Source: Chloroflexota bacterium (GTDB taxonomy: Bacteria > Chloroflexota > Anaerolineae > Anaerolineales > Villigracilaceae). Taken from it: a DNA stretch of 64,000 nucleotides. The notes below the pieces were generated by a model. The model had not been told where the DNA came from and did not search any database. It saw only the letters and a program-made list of their open reading frames with translations. The stretch's first letter is position 1, and every line of letters starts with the position of its first letter. The DNA lies in assembly GCA_021414245.1 (NCBI GenBank), contig JAIOOU010000004.1:248001-312000 (forward strand), given 5' to 3'. The position numbers and the translations under genes were made by a program. Positions 9,640 to 17,948 of this stretch are shown here, piece by piece.

Positions 9640-9742
9640 TTCCTCAACCTTTCGCATGCTCATATTCTGATATCTCCATTTATTCTGTCGTTGAAGACGA
9701 CCGATTTGGGTCTCGAGTTTGAAAACATGCCCATTTAAATCC

Positions 9743-9770
9743 TTGACTACTTTTTCCCTTGCATGATAAA
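9743..9770 (+). promoter_or_regulatory. Candidate sigma70 promoter TTGACT-N16-GATAAA
   Basis: Read directly; precedes a strong SD and a 27-codon ORF. Confidence 0.45.
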
Positions 9771-9818
9771 CTCTGCCTGCTTGAATAAAGCAAATCTTTG
9801 AAAGGAGGCGCACGTCCG

Positions 9819-9902
9819 ATGATTCTTAACCAGTTTTACATCTTGCCCGCATTCACCGGCAAAGCCGATGTTGATTCTCGCAGTGCGCCTGCTTATCGTT
9901 AG
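9819..9902 (+). CDS. Candidate small ORF, 27 aa (MILNQFYILPAFTGKADVDSRSAPAYR), not in the supplied ORF track
   Basis: AAAGGAGG Shine-Dalgarno ~10 nt upstream of ATG; terminator starts 19 nt after the stop. Confidence 0.45.
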   Translation: MILNQFYILPAFTGKADVDSRSAPAYR

Positions 9903-9920
9903 ACTGATCTAGTTGTCTTG

Positions 9921-9956
9921 CGGTCACGGCGTTCCTGCGAACCTGTGGCCGTTTTT
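9921..9956 (+). terminator. Intrinsic terminator 1 of a tandem pair
   Basis: CGGTCACGGCGTTC-CTGC-GAACCTGTGGCCG then TTTTTATTT. Confidence 0.8.
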
Positions 9957-9968
9957 ATTTAACCGTAA

Positions 9969-10007
9969 AGCGTCCATGGGTTTAATGACCTGTGGCCGCT
10001 TTTTTTA
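9969..10007 (+). terminator. Intrinsic terminator 2 of a tandem pair
   Basis: AGCGtCCAtGGGT...ACCtgTGGcCGCT then TTTTTTTATTT. Confidence 0.65.
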
Positions 10008-10069
10008 TTTCCATGACCGCCTATTCCCGGCCGGGAAGAAGCAATGGAAGCTTTGAATTGGAGGAAATC

Positions 10070-10654
10070 ATGTTAGACATTCAAACCCAGTTGTTTGAAG
10101 CGAAGGATGTCCGTTTCGGTCCCATCGACCATGAAACGCATCCCGAAATCGAATCCAAATGGACGCATGACGCCGAATTCATGCGCCTGTTCGACCTGAA
10201 ACCCGCCCGCCCGCTTTCGCCCGCCCTGGTGAAAAAGCAGTATGAGGCCATTGAAAAGGAGATGGAGGAGGATAAGAACCTCTTCTATTTCACCATTCGT
10301 TCCCGGGAAGACGACCGTTTACTCGGCAAGGCGATGGTGGAATGGATCGACTGGACCAATGGCAACGGCTTTCTCCGGCTCGGCATTGGCGCCGTTCAGG
10401 ATCGCCGCAAGGGCTATGGTTCACAGGCCCTGGGCATGCTCTTGCGCTACGCCTTCGGAGAACTCAACCTGTTTCGAGTCACGGCGGTTGTACCTGCCTA
10501 TAACGACGGCGCGCTGCGTCTCTTCCAGAAGTTCGGATTTATGGAGGAAATCCGCCGGCGTCAGGCGTTGAATCGGGATGGACAATTTTGGGATCTCGTC
10601 TCCTTCGGCTTGTTGAATTCCGAATGGCGGGAGCAGAATAACGGTCGAGGGTGA
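10070..10654 (+). CDS. GNAT acetyltransferase (array member 1)
   Basis: Start ATG 10070 with GGAGG; LRLGIGAVQDRRKGYGSQALGMLLRYAFGELNLFRVTAVVPAYNDGALRLFQKFGF. Confidence 0.88.
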   Translation: MLDIQTQLFEAKDVRFGPIDHETHPEIESKWTHDAEFMRLFDLKPARPLSPALVKKQYEAIEKEMEEDKNLFYFTIRSREDDRLLGKAMVEWIDWTNGNGFLRLGIGAVQDRRKGYGSQALGMLLRYAFGELNLFRVTAVVPAYNDGALRLFQKFGFMEEIRRRQALNRDGQFWDLVSFGLLNSEWREQNNGRG

Positions 10655-10658
10655 AGCG

Positions 10659-11219
10659 ATGAAAGACATCTATCGCGGATCCCTCGTCCGCCTCGCCGAT
10701 GAGTCCCCGGAAATGATGGCAAAAGCCCACACCCAATGGGACCGGGACACCGAACAGCACCGTCTTGCAGACAGCGAACCTGCGCAGCTTTGGTCGGAAA
10801 AAAAGATCAAGGAGTTCCTTGAAAAACGGGAGAAAAATAATTCGCAATCCTTCCGCTTTGCGATCCGAACCCTGGCCGACGATCAATTGATCGGCGGCGT
10901 GGGGTTGTGGGTCAGTTCCTGGAGCCACGCGGACACCTGGCTGGGGATCTCCATCGGCGACCGCCGGTATTGGGGCAAGGGCTACGGTACGGATGCCATG
11001 CGCCTGGCCGTTCAATATGCCTTTGTTGAACTGAATTTACGCCGGGTCTCGCTGGGCCTGCACGCCTACAATGAGCGGGCCCTGCGGACCTATCAGAAGG
11101 TCGGGTTCAAACTTGAAGGGCGTATGCGCGGCGAAGGCCTGCGCGACGGTGTCCGTTTCGACAGTTTGTGGATGGGCATTCTGCGCGAGGAGTGGCTGGC
11201 GGCGGAGGCGTCGAAATGA
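10659..11219 (+). CDS. GNAT acetyltransferase (array member 2)
   Basis: LGISIGDRRYWGKGYGTDAMRLAVQYAFVELNLRRVSLGLHAYNERALRTYQKVGFKLEGRMR. Confidence 0.9.
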   Translation: MKDIYRGSLVRLADESPEMMAKAHTQWDRDTEQHRLADSEPAQLWSEKKIKEFLEKREKNNSQSFRFAIRTLADDQLIGGVGLWVSSWSHADTWLGISIGDRRYWGKGYGTDAMRLAVQYAFVELNLRRVSLGLHAYNERALRTYQKVGFKLEGRMRGEGLRDGVRFDSLWMGILREEWLAAEASK

Positions 11220-11776
11220 AAGATATATTCAAGGGCAATCTTATCCGTCTCTCCGCCATGGATTCCGAGGAGATCGGCAAGGCGATGTCCTGGCAGGGGC
11301 GCGATTCGGAATTAATGCGTCTGATGGACACTGGTCCAACCCGCCTGCATTCCGCGAAAGCGGCGTCAAAATTTTTCGAAAAAATAATCGAAGACGATTC
11401 GCCCGCGAGTCATTTTTTCAGCATTCGCGCCCTGGATGATAACCGCCTGCTGGGCGACATCAATATTGATGTGATCAACAACTGGGGTTCGCGTGATGCG
11501 TTCGTGGGGATCGGAATCTACAAACGTGAGGATTGGGGCAGGGGCTATGGCACCGAGGCCATGCAGCTGATTTTGCAATTCGGCTTCATCGAACTCAACC
11601 TGCGCCGGATCACCCTTAGCGTCTTTGAATACAATCCACGCGCGATCCGCTCTTATGAAAAATGCGGTTTTCAAGTTGAGGGTCGCATACGCGGCAGAAT
11701 CATTAAAGACAACAAACGCTGGGATGTGCTCTTTATGGGCATCCTGCGTGAAGAATGGAAGGAGATGTATCAATGA
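11216..11776 (+). CDS. GNAT acetyltransferase (array member 3)
   Basis: ATGA overlap with the upstream stop; VGIGIYKREDWGRGYGTEAMQLILQFGFIELNLRRITLSVFEYNPRAIRSYEKCGFQVEGRIR. Confidence 0.9.
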   Translation: MKDIFKGNLIRLSAMDSEEIGKAMSWQGRDSELMRLMDTGPTRLHSAKAASKFFEKIIEDDSPASHFFSIRALDDNRLLGDINIDVINNWGSRDAFVGIGIYKREDWGRGYGTEAMQLILQFGFIELNLRRITLSVFEYNPRAIRSYEKCGFQVEGRIRGRIIKDNKRWDVLFMGILREEWKEMYQ

Positions 11777-12753
11777 AAACAGAACCGCTTTTGGCGCCGG
11801 CGTTTCGGCTGCGGCCCCTCAATTGGGCAGACAGCAAAGCTGTGGCGCAGGTAATTTATGCTGCATGTGAGGCCGATGGGGATGTGATCGCCGCAATGAC
11901 CGCGGAGGAATTGGAGAGCGAATGGCGCAGCGAAGGTTTTAATCTGGAGACCGACGCCTTTGTTGTGGAAACTGCGGACGGCCGTGTTGCCGGTTATGGC
12001 GAATTTTTCAATGATAATCAGCACGCCAAGTTAAGTGTGGATTGGAATGTTCATCCGCAATTCAGAGATCAGGGTGTTGACGTTTCCTTGTTGAAACGCC
12101 TGGAGGAACGTGCCCGCGAAGAAATCCCACTGGCAGAGGCTGATTTGCGGGTTTTTCTGCGCAGCACCATCAGTGCCCGTGATATAGCCAGCCATAAGAT
12201 TCACACTGATTTGGGCTATGCTCCGATTCGATATCAATGGCGCATGGAAATCAAGTTGGATGGACAGCCGCCCGCACCGTCCTGGCCGGAAGGCGTAGAA
12301 CTGCGTCCCTTCAACCGCGAGCAGCATGCTAAAGCTGTCTGGCAGGCGAATAACGAAGCCTTCCGTGATCATTGGGGAAGCCGTGATGCGACCTTTGAAG
12401 AATTTGTTCACGGTCGTTTCGATGACCCCGAATATGACCCGGCTCTTTGGGTAATTGCCTGGGACGGGGAAGAAGTGGCTGGTTTTTCGTTGAACCGCTA
12501 CCGTATGGGTATTGGCTGGATCCGTTCCCTGGGTGTCCGCCGTCCCTGGCGCAAAAAAGGACTTGGACTTGCCTTGTTGCATCATTCCTTTGGCGAATTT
12601 TACAAACGCGGTATGAAGACCATCGGCCTTGGTGTGGATGCCTCCAACCCCACAGGCGCCACGCGCCTCTACCAACGGGCAGGCATGTACGTAGCCAGCG
12701 AATTCCTCACCTTTGAGAAGGAACTCCGTCCCGGGCGAAGTCTGGACGAATAA
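11773..12753 (+). CDS. Tandem (double-domain) GNAT acetyltransferase (array member 4)
   Basis: ATGA overlap with the upstream gene; two GNAT-like halves; SLGVRRPWRKKGLGLALLHHSFGEFYKRGMKTIGLGVDASNPTGATRLYQRAGM. Confidence 0.88.
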   Translation: MKTEPLLAPAFRLRPLNWADSKAVAQVIYAACEADGDVIAAMTAEELESEWRSEGFNLETDAFVVETADGRVAGYGEFFNDNQHAKLSVDWNVHPQFRDQGVDVSLLKRLEERAREEIPLAEADLRVFLRSTISARDIASHKIHTDLGYAPIRYQWRMEIKLDGQPPAPSWPEGVELRPFNREQHAKAVWQANNEAFRDHWGSRDATFEEFVHGRFDDPEYDPALWVIAWDGEEVAGFSLNRYRMGIGWIRSLGVRRPWRKKGLGLALLHHSFGEFYKRGMKTIGLGVDASNPTGATRLYQRAGMYVASEFLTFEKELRPGRSLDE

Positions 12754-12766
12754 TTAGGAGATCGTC

Positions 12767-13744
12767 ATGACTGAAAAAACACATCTCGGCTCAGGCCTGA
12801 TTCTCCGCCCAGCCAGCATCAGAGACGTCAATGCCGTGGCGAAACTCACGCATGACGTTGCTCAGATCGAAGGAGATGCGAGTTTTGTAATGACTGCTGA
12901 AGAACTGACAAATGCATGGCGTAACGAAGGCTTTCTTGTGGATCGTGATGTTTTTGTCGTCGAAACCGAGGATGGGCAGGTGGTAGGCAGTGAAGAATTC
13001 TATAATGAGAATGATCACTGTAAACTTAAGGCAGATGGATGTGTTCATCCTGAATTCCGAGGTTTGGGGATTGGCACTGCCCTGCTTGAAAAAATGGCCG
13101 AACGCGCACGCGCTGAAATGGCGCTGGCTGATCCGGATACGCGGGTGGTGATTCAAAGTATGATTAATACCAAAAACGAAGCTGGGGACCCCTTGCTCCG
13201 TTCGGCGGGTTACTCTCCCATTCGCCATTACTGGCGTATGGAAATCAACTTACGGGAAGCGCCTGAGGCAGTGACCTTCCCATCCGGCCTTGAGTTGAGG
13301 CCGTTCATCAAAGACGAACATGCGATTGCCGTCTGGCAGGCGGATAACGAAGCCTTCCTTGATCATTGGGGCAGCCATGAATTTACCTACGAAAACTGGT
13401 CCAAAAAATTTGATCATCCAAATTTTGACCCCACACTATGGATGGTTGTTTGGGATGGGGATCAAGTTGCCGGGTTTTCACAAAACCGCTTCCGCATGGG
13501 ATCGGGCTGGGTGGGCACAATCGGAGTCCGCCGCTCGTGGCGCAAAAAGGGGCTCGGGCTGGCCCTTTTGCGCCATACGTTCGGTGAATTTTACAAACGC
13601 GGCATGAAGACCATCGGCCTCGGCGTGGATGCCTCCAACCCGACAGGCGCCACCCGTCTCTACCAACAGGCAGGCATGGTCGTGGCCAGTGAGCATGTCA
13701 CCTATGAAAAAGAGCTGCGTCCGGGCCGGAATCTTGCAGATTAA
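12767..13744 (+). CDS. Tandem (double-domain) GNAT acetyltransferase (array member 5), paralog of 11773-12753
   Basis: TIGVRRSWRKKGLGLALLRHTFGEFYKRGMKTIGLGVDASNPTGATRLYQQAGM. Confidence 0.88.
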   Translation: MTEKTHLGSGLILRPASIRDVNAVAKLTHDVAQIEGDASFVMTAEELTNAWRNEGFLVDRDVFVVETEDGQVVGSEEFYNENDHCKLKADGCVHPEFRGLGIGTALLEKMAERARAEMALADPDTRVVIQSMINTKNEAGDPLLRSAGYSPIRHYWRMEINLREAPEAVTFPSGLELRPFIKDEHAIAVWQADNEAFLDHWGSHEFTYENWSKKFDHPNFDPTLWMVVWDGDQVAGFSQNRFRMGSGWVGTIGVRRSWRKKGLGLALLRHTFGEFYKRGMKTIGLGVDASNPTGATRLYQQAGMVVASEHVTYEKELRPGRNLAD

Positions 13745-13816
13745 AGCCGGTTCGTAGGGCGGGGCGAATATAGTGTAGAATCAACTTATACCCGCTATCC
13801 AGGAAAGGATACTCAC

Positions 13817-14230
13817 ATGAACCTGCGTTGTATCTACTGTCAGACCCCGTTTACCCTAGCCCGCACGGAAATGTTAAGTGCGATCGTTACGATGAACGAA
13901 AAGAGCCAGAACCATTATGATGCTCATTGTCCGCGCTGTCGCCGCGCCAACTCCATCTCGCGCCAGCGTATGGAATTATTTTTTCCGAACTGGCAGGAGG
14001 CTGCCAAGCAGGCCGCTGCCGCGCCGGCGAAACCGGCTCCAACCCCGGCTTCCGCTTCCCTTAAGACCGAACCCCTCCCCAAATCGGTCAAGGCCGCTGC
14101 TGTAAAGAAGGCACCTGCCAGGCCCGCCGCCAAGAAGGCGCCTGCTTCCAAAAAGCCGGCTGCTGCAGCAAAGAAAACAACCGCCAAGCCAGCTGCGAAG
14201 AAGGCGCCTGCAAAGACCAAGAAGAAATAA
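13817..14230 (+). CDS. Zinc-ribbon-like N-terminus with Lys/Ala/Pro-rich histone H1-like tail
   Basis: MNLRCIYCQTPF...HCPRCRRANSI (CxxC...CxxC) followed by AAAVKKAPARPAAKKAPASKKPAAAAKKTTAKPAAKKAPAKTKKK. Confidence 0.8.
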   Translation: MNLRCIYCQTPFTLARTEMLSAIVTMNEKSQNHYDAHCPRCRRANSISRQRMELFFPNWQEAAKQAAAAPAKPAPTPASASLKTEPLPKSVKAAAVKKAPARPAAKKAPASKKPAAAAKKTTAKPAAKKAPAKTKKK

Positions 14231-14252
14231 CCCTGATTTCTTTCAGACTACT

Positions 14253-14288
14253 ACAAAGCCAAGAAGACGAAAGTCTTTAAGGCTTTGT
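14253..14288 (+). terminator. Stable hairpin without a clear U-tract; possible terminator or mRNA 3' structure
   Basis: ACAAAGCC-aag-AAGAC-GAAA-GTCTT-taa-GGCTTTGT. Confidence 0.45.
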
Positions 14289-14309
14289 GTGTTTATAAAA
14301 AGAGAGTAC

Positions 14310-14918
14310 ATGTCCATTCGCGCAGTTTTTTTTGATTTTGGCGGTGTAATCATGCGCACCGAGTACCAGGCACCGCGCCAGCATTTGGCGGAGCGTTTTC
14401 GCATGGATTACGACGATATCGACAGGGTGGTCTTTGGGAGCGAGTCTGCGCGCCGTGCCTCGTTGGGCGAGATTAGCGAGGATGCGCACTGGGCGGAAGT
14501 GCTTAAACGGATGAAGCTGCCCCTTACCGAGAAAAAGGCCTTTTCAGACGAATTCTTCGGCGGCGATGTCATCGACCATAAACTGGTCGGGTATCTGCGT
14601 TTGTTGCACGGCAAGGTCCATACGGGACTGATCTCAAATGCCTGGAGCGGATTGCGTGATTTCATTACAAGGGAAAAGATCATCGATATTTTTGATACTG
14701 TCATCATCTCGGCCGAGGTGGGTGTGGTTAAACCGGAGGCAGGGATCTATCAACTTGCGCTGGAGCAGGCCGGGGTCCGCGCAGAAGAGGCGCTCTTTGT
14801 CGATGACATGACTGCGAATATCGAGGCCTGTCAAAAGGTGGGCATGAAAGGCATTCTGTTCCGGGATGCGCAGGAAACGATTGAACAACTGGATCGTCAT
14901 CTTAAAACCGGCCGGTAA
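14310..14918 (+). CDS. HAD-superfamily hydrolase
   Basis: IRAVFFDFGGVIMR; TGLISNAWSG; VGVVKPEAGIYQLALEQAGV...LFVDDMTANIEAC. Confidence 0.9.
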   Translation: MSIRAVFFDFGGVIMRTEYQAPRQHLAERFRMDYDDIDRVVFGSESARRASLGEISEDAHWAEVLKRMKLPLTEKKAFSDEFFGGDVIDHKLVGYLRLLHGKVHTGLISNAWSGLRDFITREKIIDIFDTVIISAEVGVVKPEAGIYQLALEQAGVRAEEALFVDDMTANIEACQKVGMKGILFRDAQETIEQLDRHLKTGR

Positions 14919-15047
14919 ATTCTCCGCGTACTTTCGCCGGAGGACAGGTACGTGTTGAATTCCCTGAAATTTTACATGCTTGAATGTTGAAAGTGTTTGA
15001 ACAACGTCCATGTCGTTTTGATTGGTTTGATAACTCTGGAGGTAAAA

Positions 15048-15110
15048 ATGAAAATCGCGATTTTTTTCAATACTTTATTCCGACTTAAAGGAGAATTCCC
15101 CGCCTGTTGA
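15048..15110 (+). CDS. Candidate leader peptide, 20 aa (MKIAIFFNTLFRLKGEFPAC), upstream of the MFS gene
   Basis: GGAGGT 5 nt before ATG; ends 27 nt before the MFS start. Confidence 0.35.
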   Translation: MKIAIFFNTLFRLKGEFPAC

Positions 15111-15136
15111 TCGTTTAACTTTATCGAAAGGCAAAT

Positions 15137-16399
15137 ATGTTTCACAATTTAAAATTAGACGCGGCCAAAGTCTATTTATTTATTGAATTTACAGCATCGG
15201 CTTTCTTCTCCATGATGTTTGTGACCATGTCGTTGTATGAAGCCACGGTGGCCGGGCTTACCCCGCTGCAGCTTGTGCTGGTGGGTACGACGGTGGAACT
15301 TTCCATTTTCGTGTTCGAGATCCCCACCGGTGTGGTTGCGGATGCGTTTTCCCGCCGCTTGTCCATCATCATCGGATATGTTGTGATGGGGATTGGCACC
15401 CTTGTGGAGGGATTTTTTCCGGCTTTCCTGCCGATTCTGCTTGCCCAGGTGATTTGGGCATTTGGTTATACCTTCACCAGTGGCGCCACACAGGCTTGGA
15501 TTTCCGACGAGATCGGTGAAGGACCTGCCAACCAACTTTTCATGCGCGCCACCCGGATCGGGTTGATCGCATCTTTGCTCGGGATGGGGCTGGCCATTTT
15601 CATTGGCGCCAACAACGTTGCCCTCCCCATTCGGTTTGGCGCACTGGGCGTGCTTGCCATCGGTTTAGCCCTGATCTTTATCATGCCTGAAACCGGATTT
15701 AAACCGGCTTCGAAAGAGGATCGGAACAACTGGCAGCATATGTGGCATACCTTTAATGAGGGGTTGAGGTCCGTGCGCGCCCGTCCGCGACTGATCACCA
15801 TTCTTGGAGTGGGACTGTTCTATGGCTTGTATAGTGAAGGATTCGACCGGTTGTGGGTCAAACACCTGATCGATCATTTTGAGATCCCGGTGATCTTCGG
15901 GAATAACCAGGTGGCCTTCTTTGCAGTATTGCGCATCGCCGGTTCAATCCTGACCATCTTTGCCATACGCTTTGTTGAGAAGCGGGTCGACTCAGGCAGT
16001 CCGCTGGCGATCGGGCGGGCGATGCTGATCGTGACCGGGGTGATCGGATTGGCAATGATCGGGTTTGCAATTTCCCCGCTTCTGTCCCTGACCCTCGGCT
16101 TGTATCTCGTTATTAAAGTTTTGCGGGACGTGCATGATCCCCTAAATTCGGCTTGGGTGAACCAAAAACTCGACCCGGAGACCCGCGCCACCGTGCATTC
16201 CATGGTGGGGCAGGTTGACGCAATAGGGCAGGTTGCAGGCGGTCCGGGCGTGGGCTTGATTGCGCGGTTCTTTTCGGTGGGTGCAGCCATCGCGACTTCG
16301 GGACTGCTGCTCATGCCGGCCATGTTCCTCGTAGGCAGGGCCAACTCACAGTCCGGGCAGGAAGCGGATACGGGGGCGGATGCGGCACTGATCGTGTAG
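15137..16399 (+). CDS. Major facilitator superfamily transporter
   Basis: Multiple TM segments; FEIPTGVVADAFSRRLSIIIGYVVMG (motif A-like). Confidence 0.88.
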   Translation: MFHNLKLDAAKVYLFIEFTASAFFSMMFVTMSLYEATVAGLTPLQLVLVGTTVELSIFVFEIPTGVVADAFSRRLSIIIGYVVMGIGTLVEGFFPAFLPILLAQVIWAFGYTFTSGATQAWISDEIGEGPANQLFMRATRIGLIASLLGMGLAIFIGANNVALPIRFGALGVLAIGLALIFIMPETGFKPASKEDRNNWQHMWHTFNEGLRSVRARPRLITILGVGLFYGLYSEGFDRLWVKHLIDHFEIPVIFGNNQVAFFAVLRIAGSILTIFAIRFVEKRVDSGSPLAIGRAMLIVTGVIGLAMIGFAISPLLSLTLGLYLVIKVLRDVHDPLNSAWVNQKLDPETRATVHSMVGQVDAIGQVAGGPGVGLIARFFSVGAAIATSGLLLMPAMFLVGRANSQSGQEADTGADAALIV

Positions 16400-16406
16400 T
16401 TAATCT

Positions 16407-16449
16407 GGTGGATGAAGGGCATTGCGGCTGTCTTTCATCCACCTTTTTA
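16407..16449 (+). terminator. Intrinsic terminator
   Basis: GGTGGATGAA...TTCATCCACC then TTTTTA. Confidence 0.8.
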
Positions 16450-16479
16450 TTATCCCTGACAAGTCTGTATGGTGGAAAA

Positions 16480-16508
16480 TTGACGCATTATCCCCTTGCA
16501 TGTATAAT
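16480..16508 (+). promoter_or_regulatory. Near-consensus sigma70 promoter TTGACG-N17-TATAAT driving the signalling cluster
   Basis: Hexamers and 17-nt spacer read directly; first gene starts at 16553. Confidence 0.8.
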
Positions 16509-16552
16509 TTTCGAACCTATCCCTACATCAAGGGGTAACCAGAGGAAATGAT

Positions 16553-17359
16553 ATGGCCCTGCGCGGAAATTTACGAGATTTTACCGTCACCCAATTGCTT
16601 AATCTTATTAACCTTGCAAGCAAAACCGGTACGCTGGTGGTGGATGGGGCATCGGAGCAGGCCTATATATCGTTCCGTGATGGAAAACTTGCCTACGCCC
16701 GGATCGGCCAGGAGGATGGAAGCCTGGCCGCTGTTTTGCATAAGGCCAATAAGATCAATGCCAATCAATACCGGGCGATCGCGGATCGTGCAGGCCAGAT
16801 GACTGACAAGGAACTCGGCCTGCTTCTTATTAATGCAGGATATGTTTCACAGGAAGACATCCTTTTAAATCTGCAGGGGTATTTTACGGAAGTCGTCCGC
16901 AGGTTGTTCACCTGGGTGGAGGGCATCTTCCGTTTTGAGAACGAAATGCTTCCCCCGGAAGACCGCATCAATGTGCGGCTTGACCTTGAAAACATTATTA
17001 TTGAAGGCTCCCGCCAGCTGCGCGAGCTGGAGCAGCTGCAGGACGAGATCCCAAGCCTGGATATGGCCCTTAAGTTTACGGAACGTCCACTGACCAATGT
17101 GAATTTGAGCGTGGATGAATGGAAAGTGGTGAAGTTCGTAGATCCAAAGAACACCATGCGCCAGATCGCAAGCACGAATAAATTAAGCGACATTGAAGTC
17201 CGCCGGATCGTATATGGACTGCTGCAGGCGGGACTGGTGGAAATGGCGCGTCCCGCAGGGGCTGCGCCGATCCCCAATCCCAAGCAGTTCCCAACCCAGG
17301 ACAAGGACGAACAGAAATCATTGATCAATAAATTGATCGGCCGAATTCGCACAATGTAA
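16553..17359 (+). CDS. DUF4388 (PATAN-like) protein with C-terminal winged-helix-like region
   Basis: MALRGNLRDFTVTQLLNLINLASKTGTLVVDG...AYISFRDGKLAYAR; C-terminal TMRQIASTNKLSDIEVRRIVYGLLQAGLV. Confidence 0.8.
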   Translation: MALRGNLRDFTVTQLLNLINLASKTGTLVVDGASEQAYISFRDGKLAYARIGQEDGSLAAVLHKANKINANQYRAIADRAGQMTDKELGLLLINAGYVSQEDILLNLQGYFTEVVRRLFTWVEGIFRFENEMLPPEDRINVRLDLENIIIEGSRQLRELEQLQDEIPSLDMALKFTERPLTNVNLSVDEWKVVKFVDPKNTMRQIASTNKLSDIEVRRIVYGLLQAGLVEMARPAGAAPIPNPKQFPTQDKDEQKSLINKLIGRIRTM

Positions 17360-17387
17360 CACACTCAGGGTTAGAAGGATAGAAATT

Positions 17388-17921
17388 ATGCAAACGGTCA
17401 AAATGGTAGTAACGGGTCCATTCAGTGCTGGCAAGACGCAGTTCATTCAGTCTGTCAGCGAGATCGATGTCGTTGCCACGGAACGAAAGATCACGTCGGA
17501 AGAGGAGCGTTCCGTCAAATCGGCAACCACGGTTGCGATGGATTTCGGCCGCATTACCGTGGACGAGGACCTGGTACTTTACCTGTTCGGCACACCGGGC
17601 CAAAAGCGTTTCGACTTCATGTGGGAGATTCTCTCGGAGGGTATGTTGGGCTTCATTGTCATGGTGGATAGCACCCGGCCCGAAACCTTCCGCGAGGCGC
17701 GTTCCATCCTTGAGACCTTCCGGGCCTATGCCCCCACGCCCTTTGTGGTGGCTGCAAACAAACAGGATGCGGAAGATGCCTGGGAGATCGAAGATGTTCG
17801 TCATGCCCTGCGCCTGGACAGCAATACCAAGCTGTTGCCTTGTGTGGCGACCAATCGTGAAACTGTAAAATCTGTATTGCTTGAACTGCTGTACAGCATC
17901 ATTAAAGAAATGGATTCCTGA
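17388..17921 (+). CDS. Small Ras-like GTPase (COG2229/CvnD-like)
   Basis: TGPFSAGKTQFI (P-loop), LFGTPGQKRFDFM (G3), AANKQDA (NKxD, G4). Confidence 0.9.
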   Translation: MQTVKMVVTGPFSAGKTQFIQSVSEIDVVATERKITSEEERSVKSATTVAMDFGRITVDEDLVLYLFGTPGQKRFDFMWEILSEGMLGFIVMVDSTRPETFREARSILETFRAYAPTPFVVAANKQDAEDAWEIEDVRHALRLDSNTKLLPCVATNRETVKSVLLELLYSIIKEMDS

Positions 17922-17948
17922 AATCTGGGAGCGGGTCAATCGGCTGCT

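Noticed and set aside
9841-9920. Second GEMM/c-di-GMP riboswitch (CACCGGCAAAGCCGATG)
   Set aside because: Only a GGCAAAGCC similarity; no GNRA-capped P2 or CGCAAAG block, and it lies within the 27-aa ORF.
14041-14230. Repeats in the Lys/Ala tail as a possible CRISPR-like or tandem DNA repeat
   Set aside because: Explained by protein-level AAKKAPA repeats; units are irregular in length and sequence.
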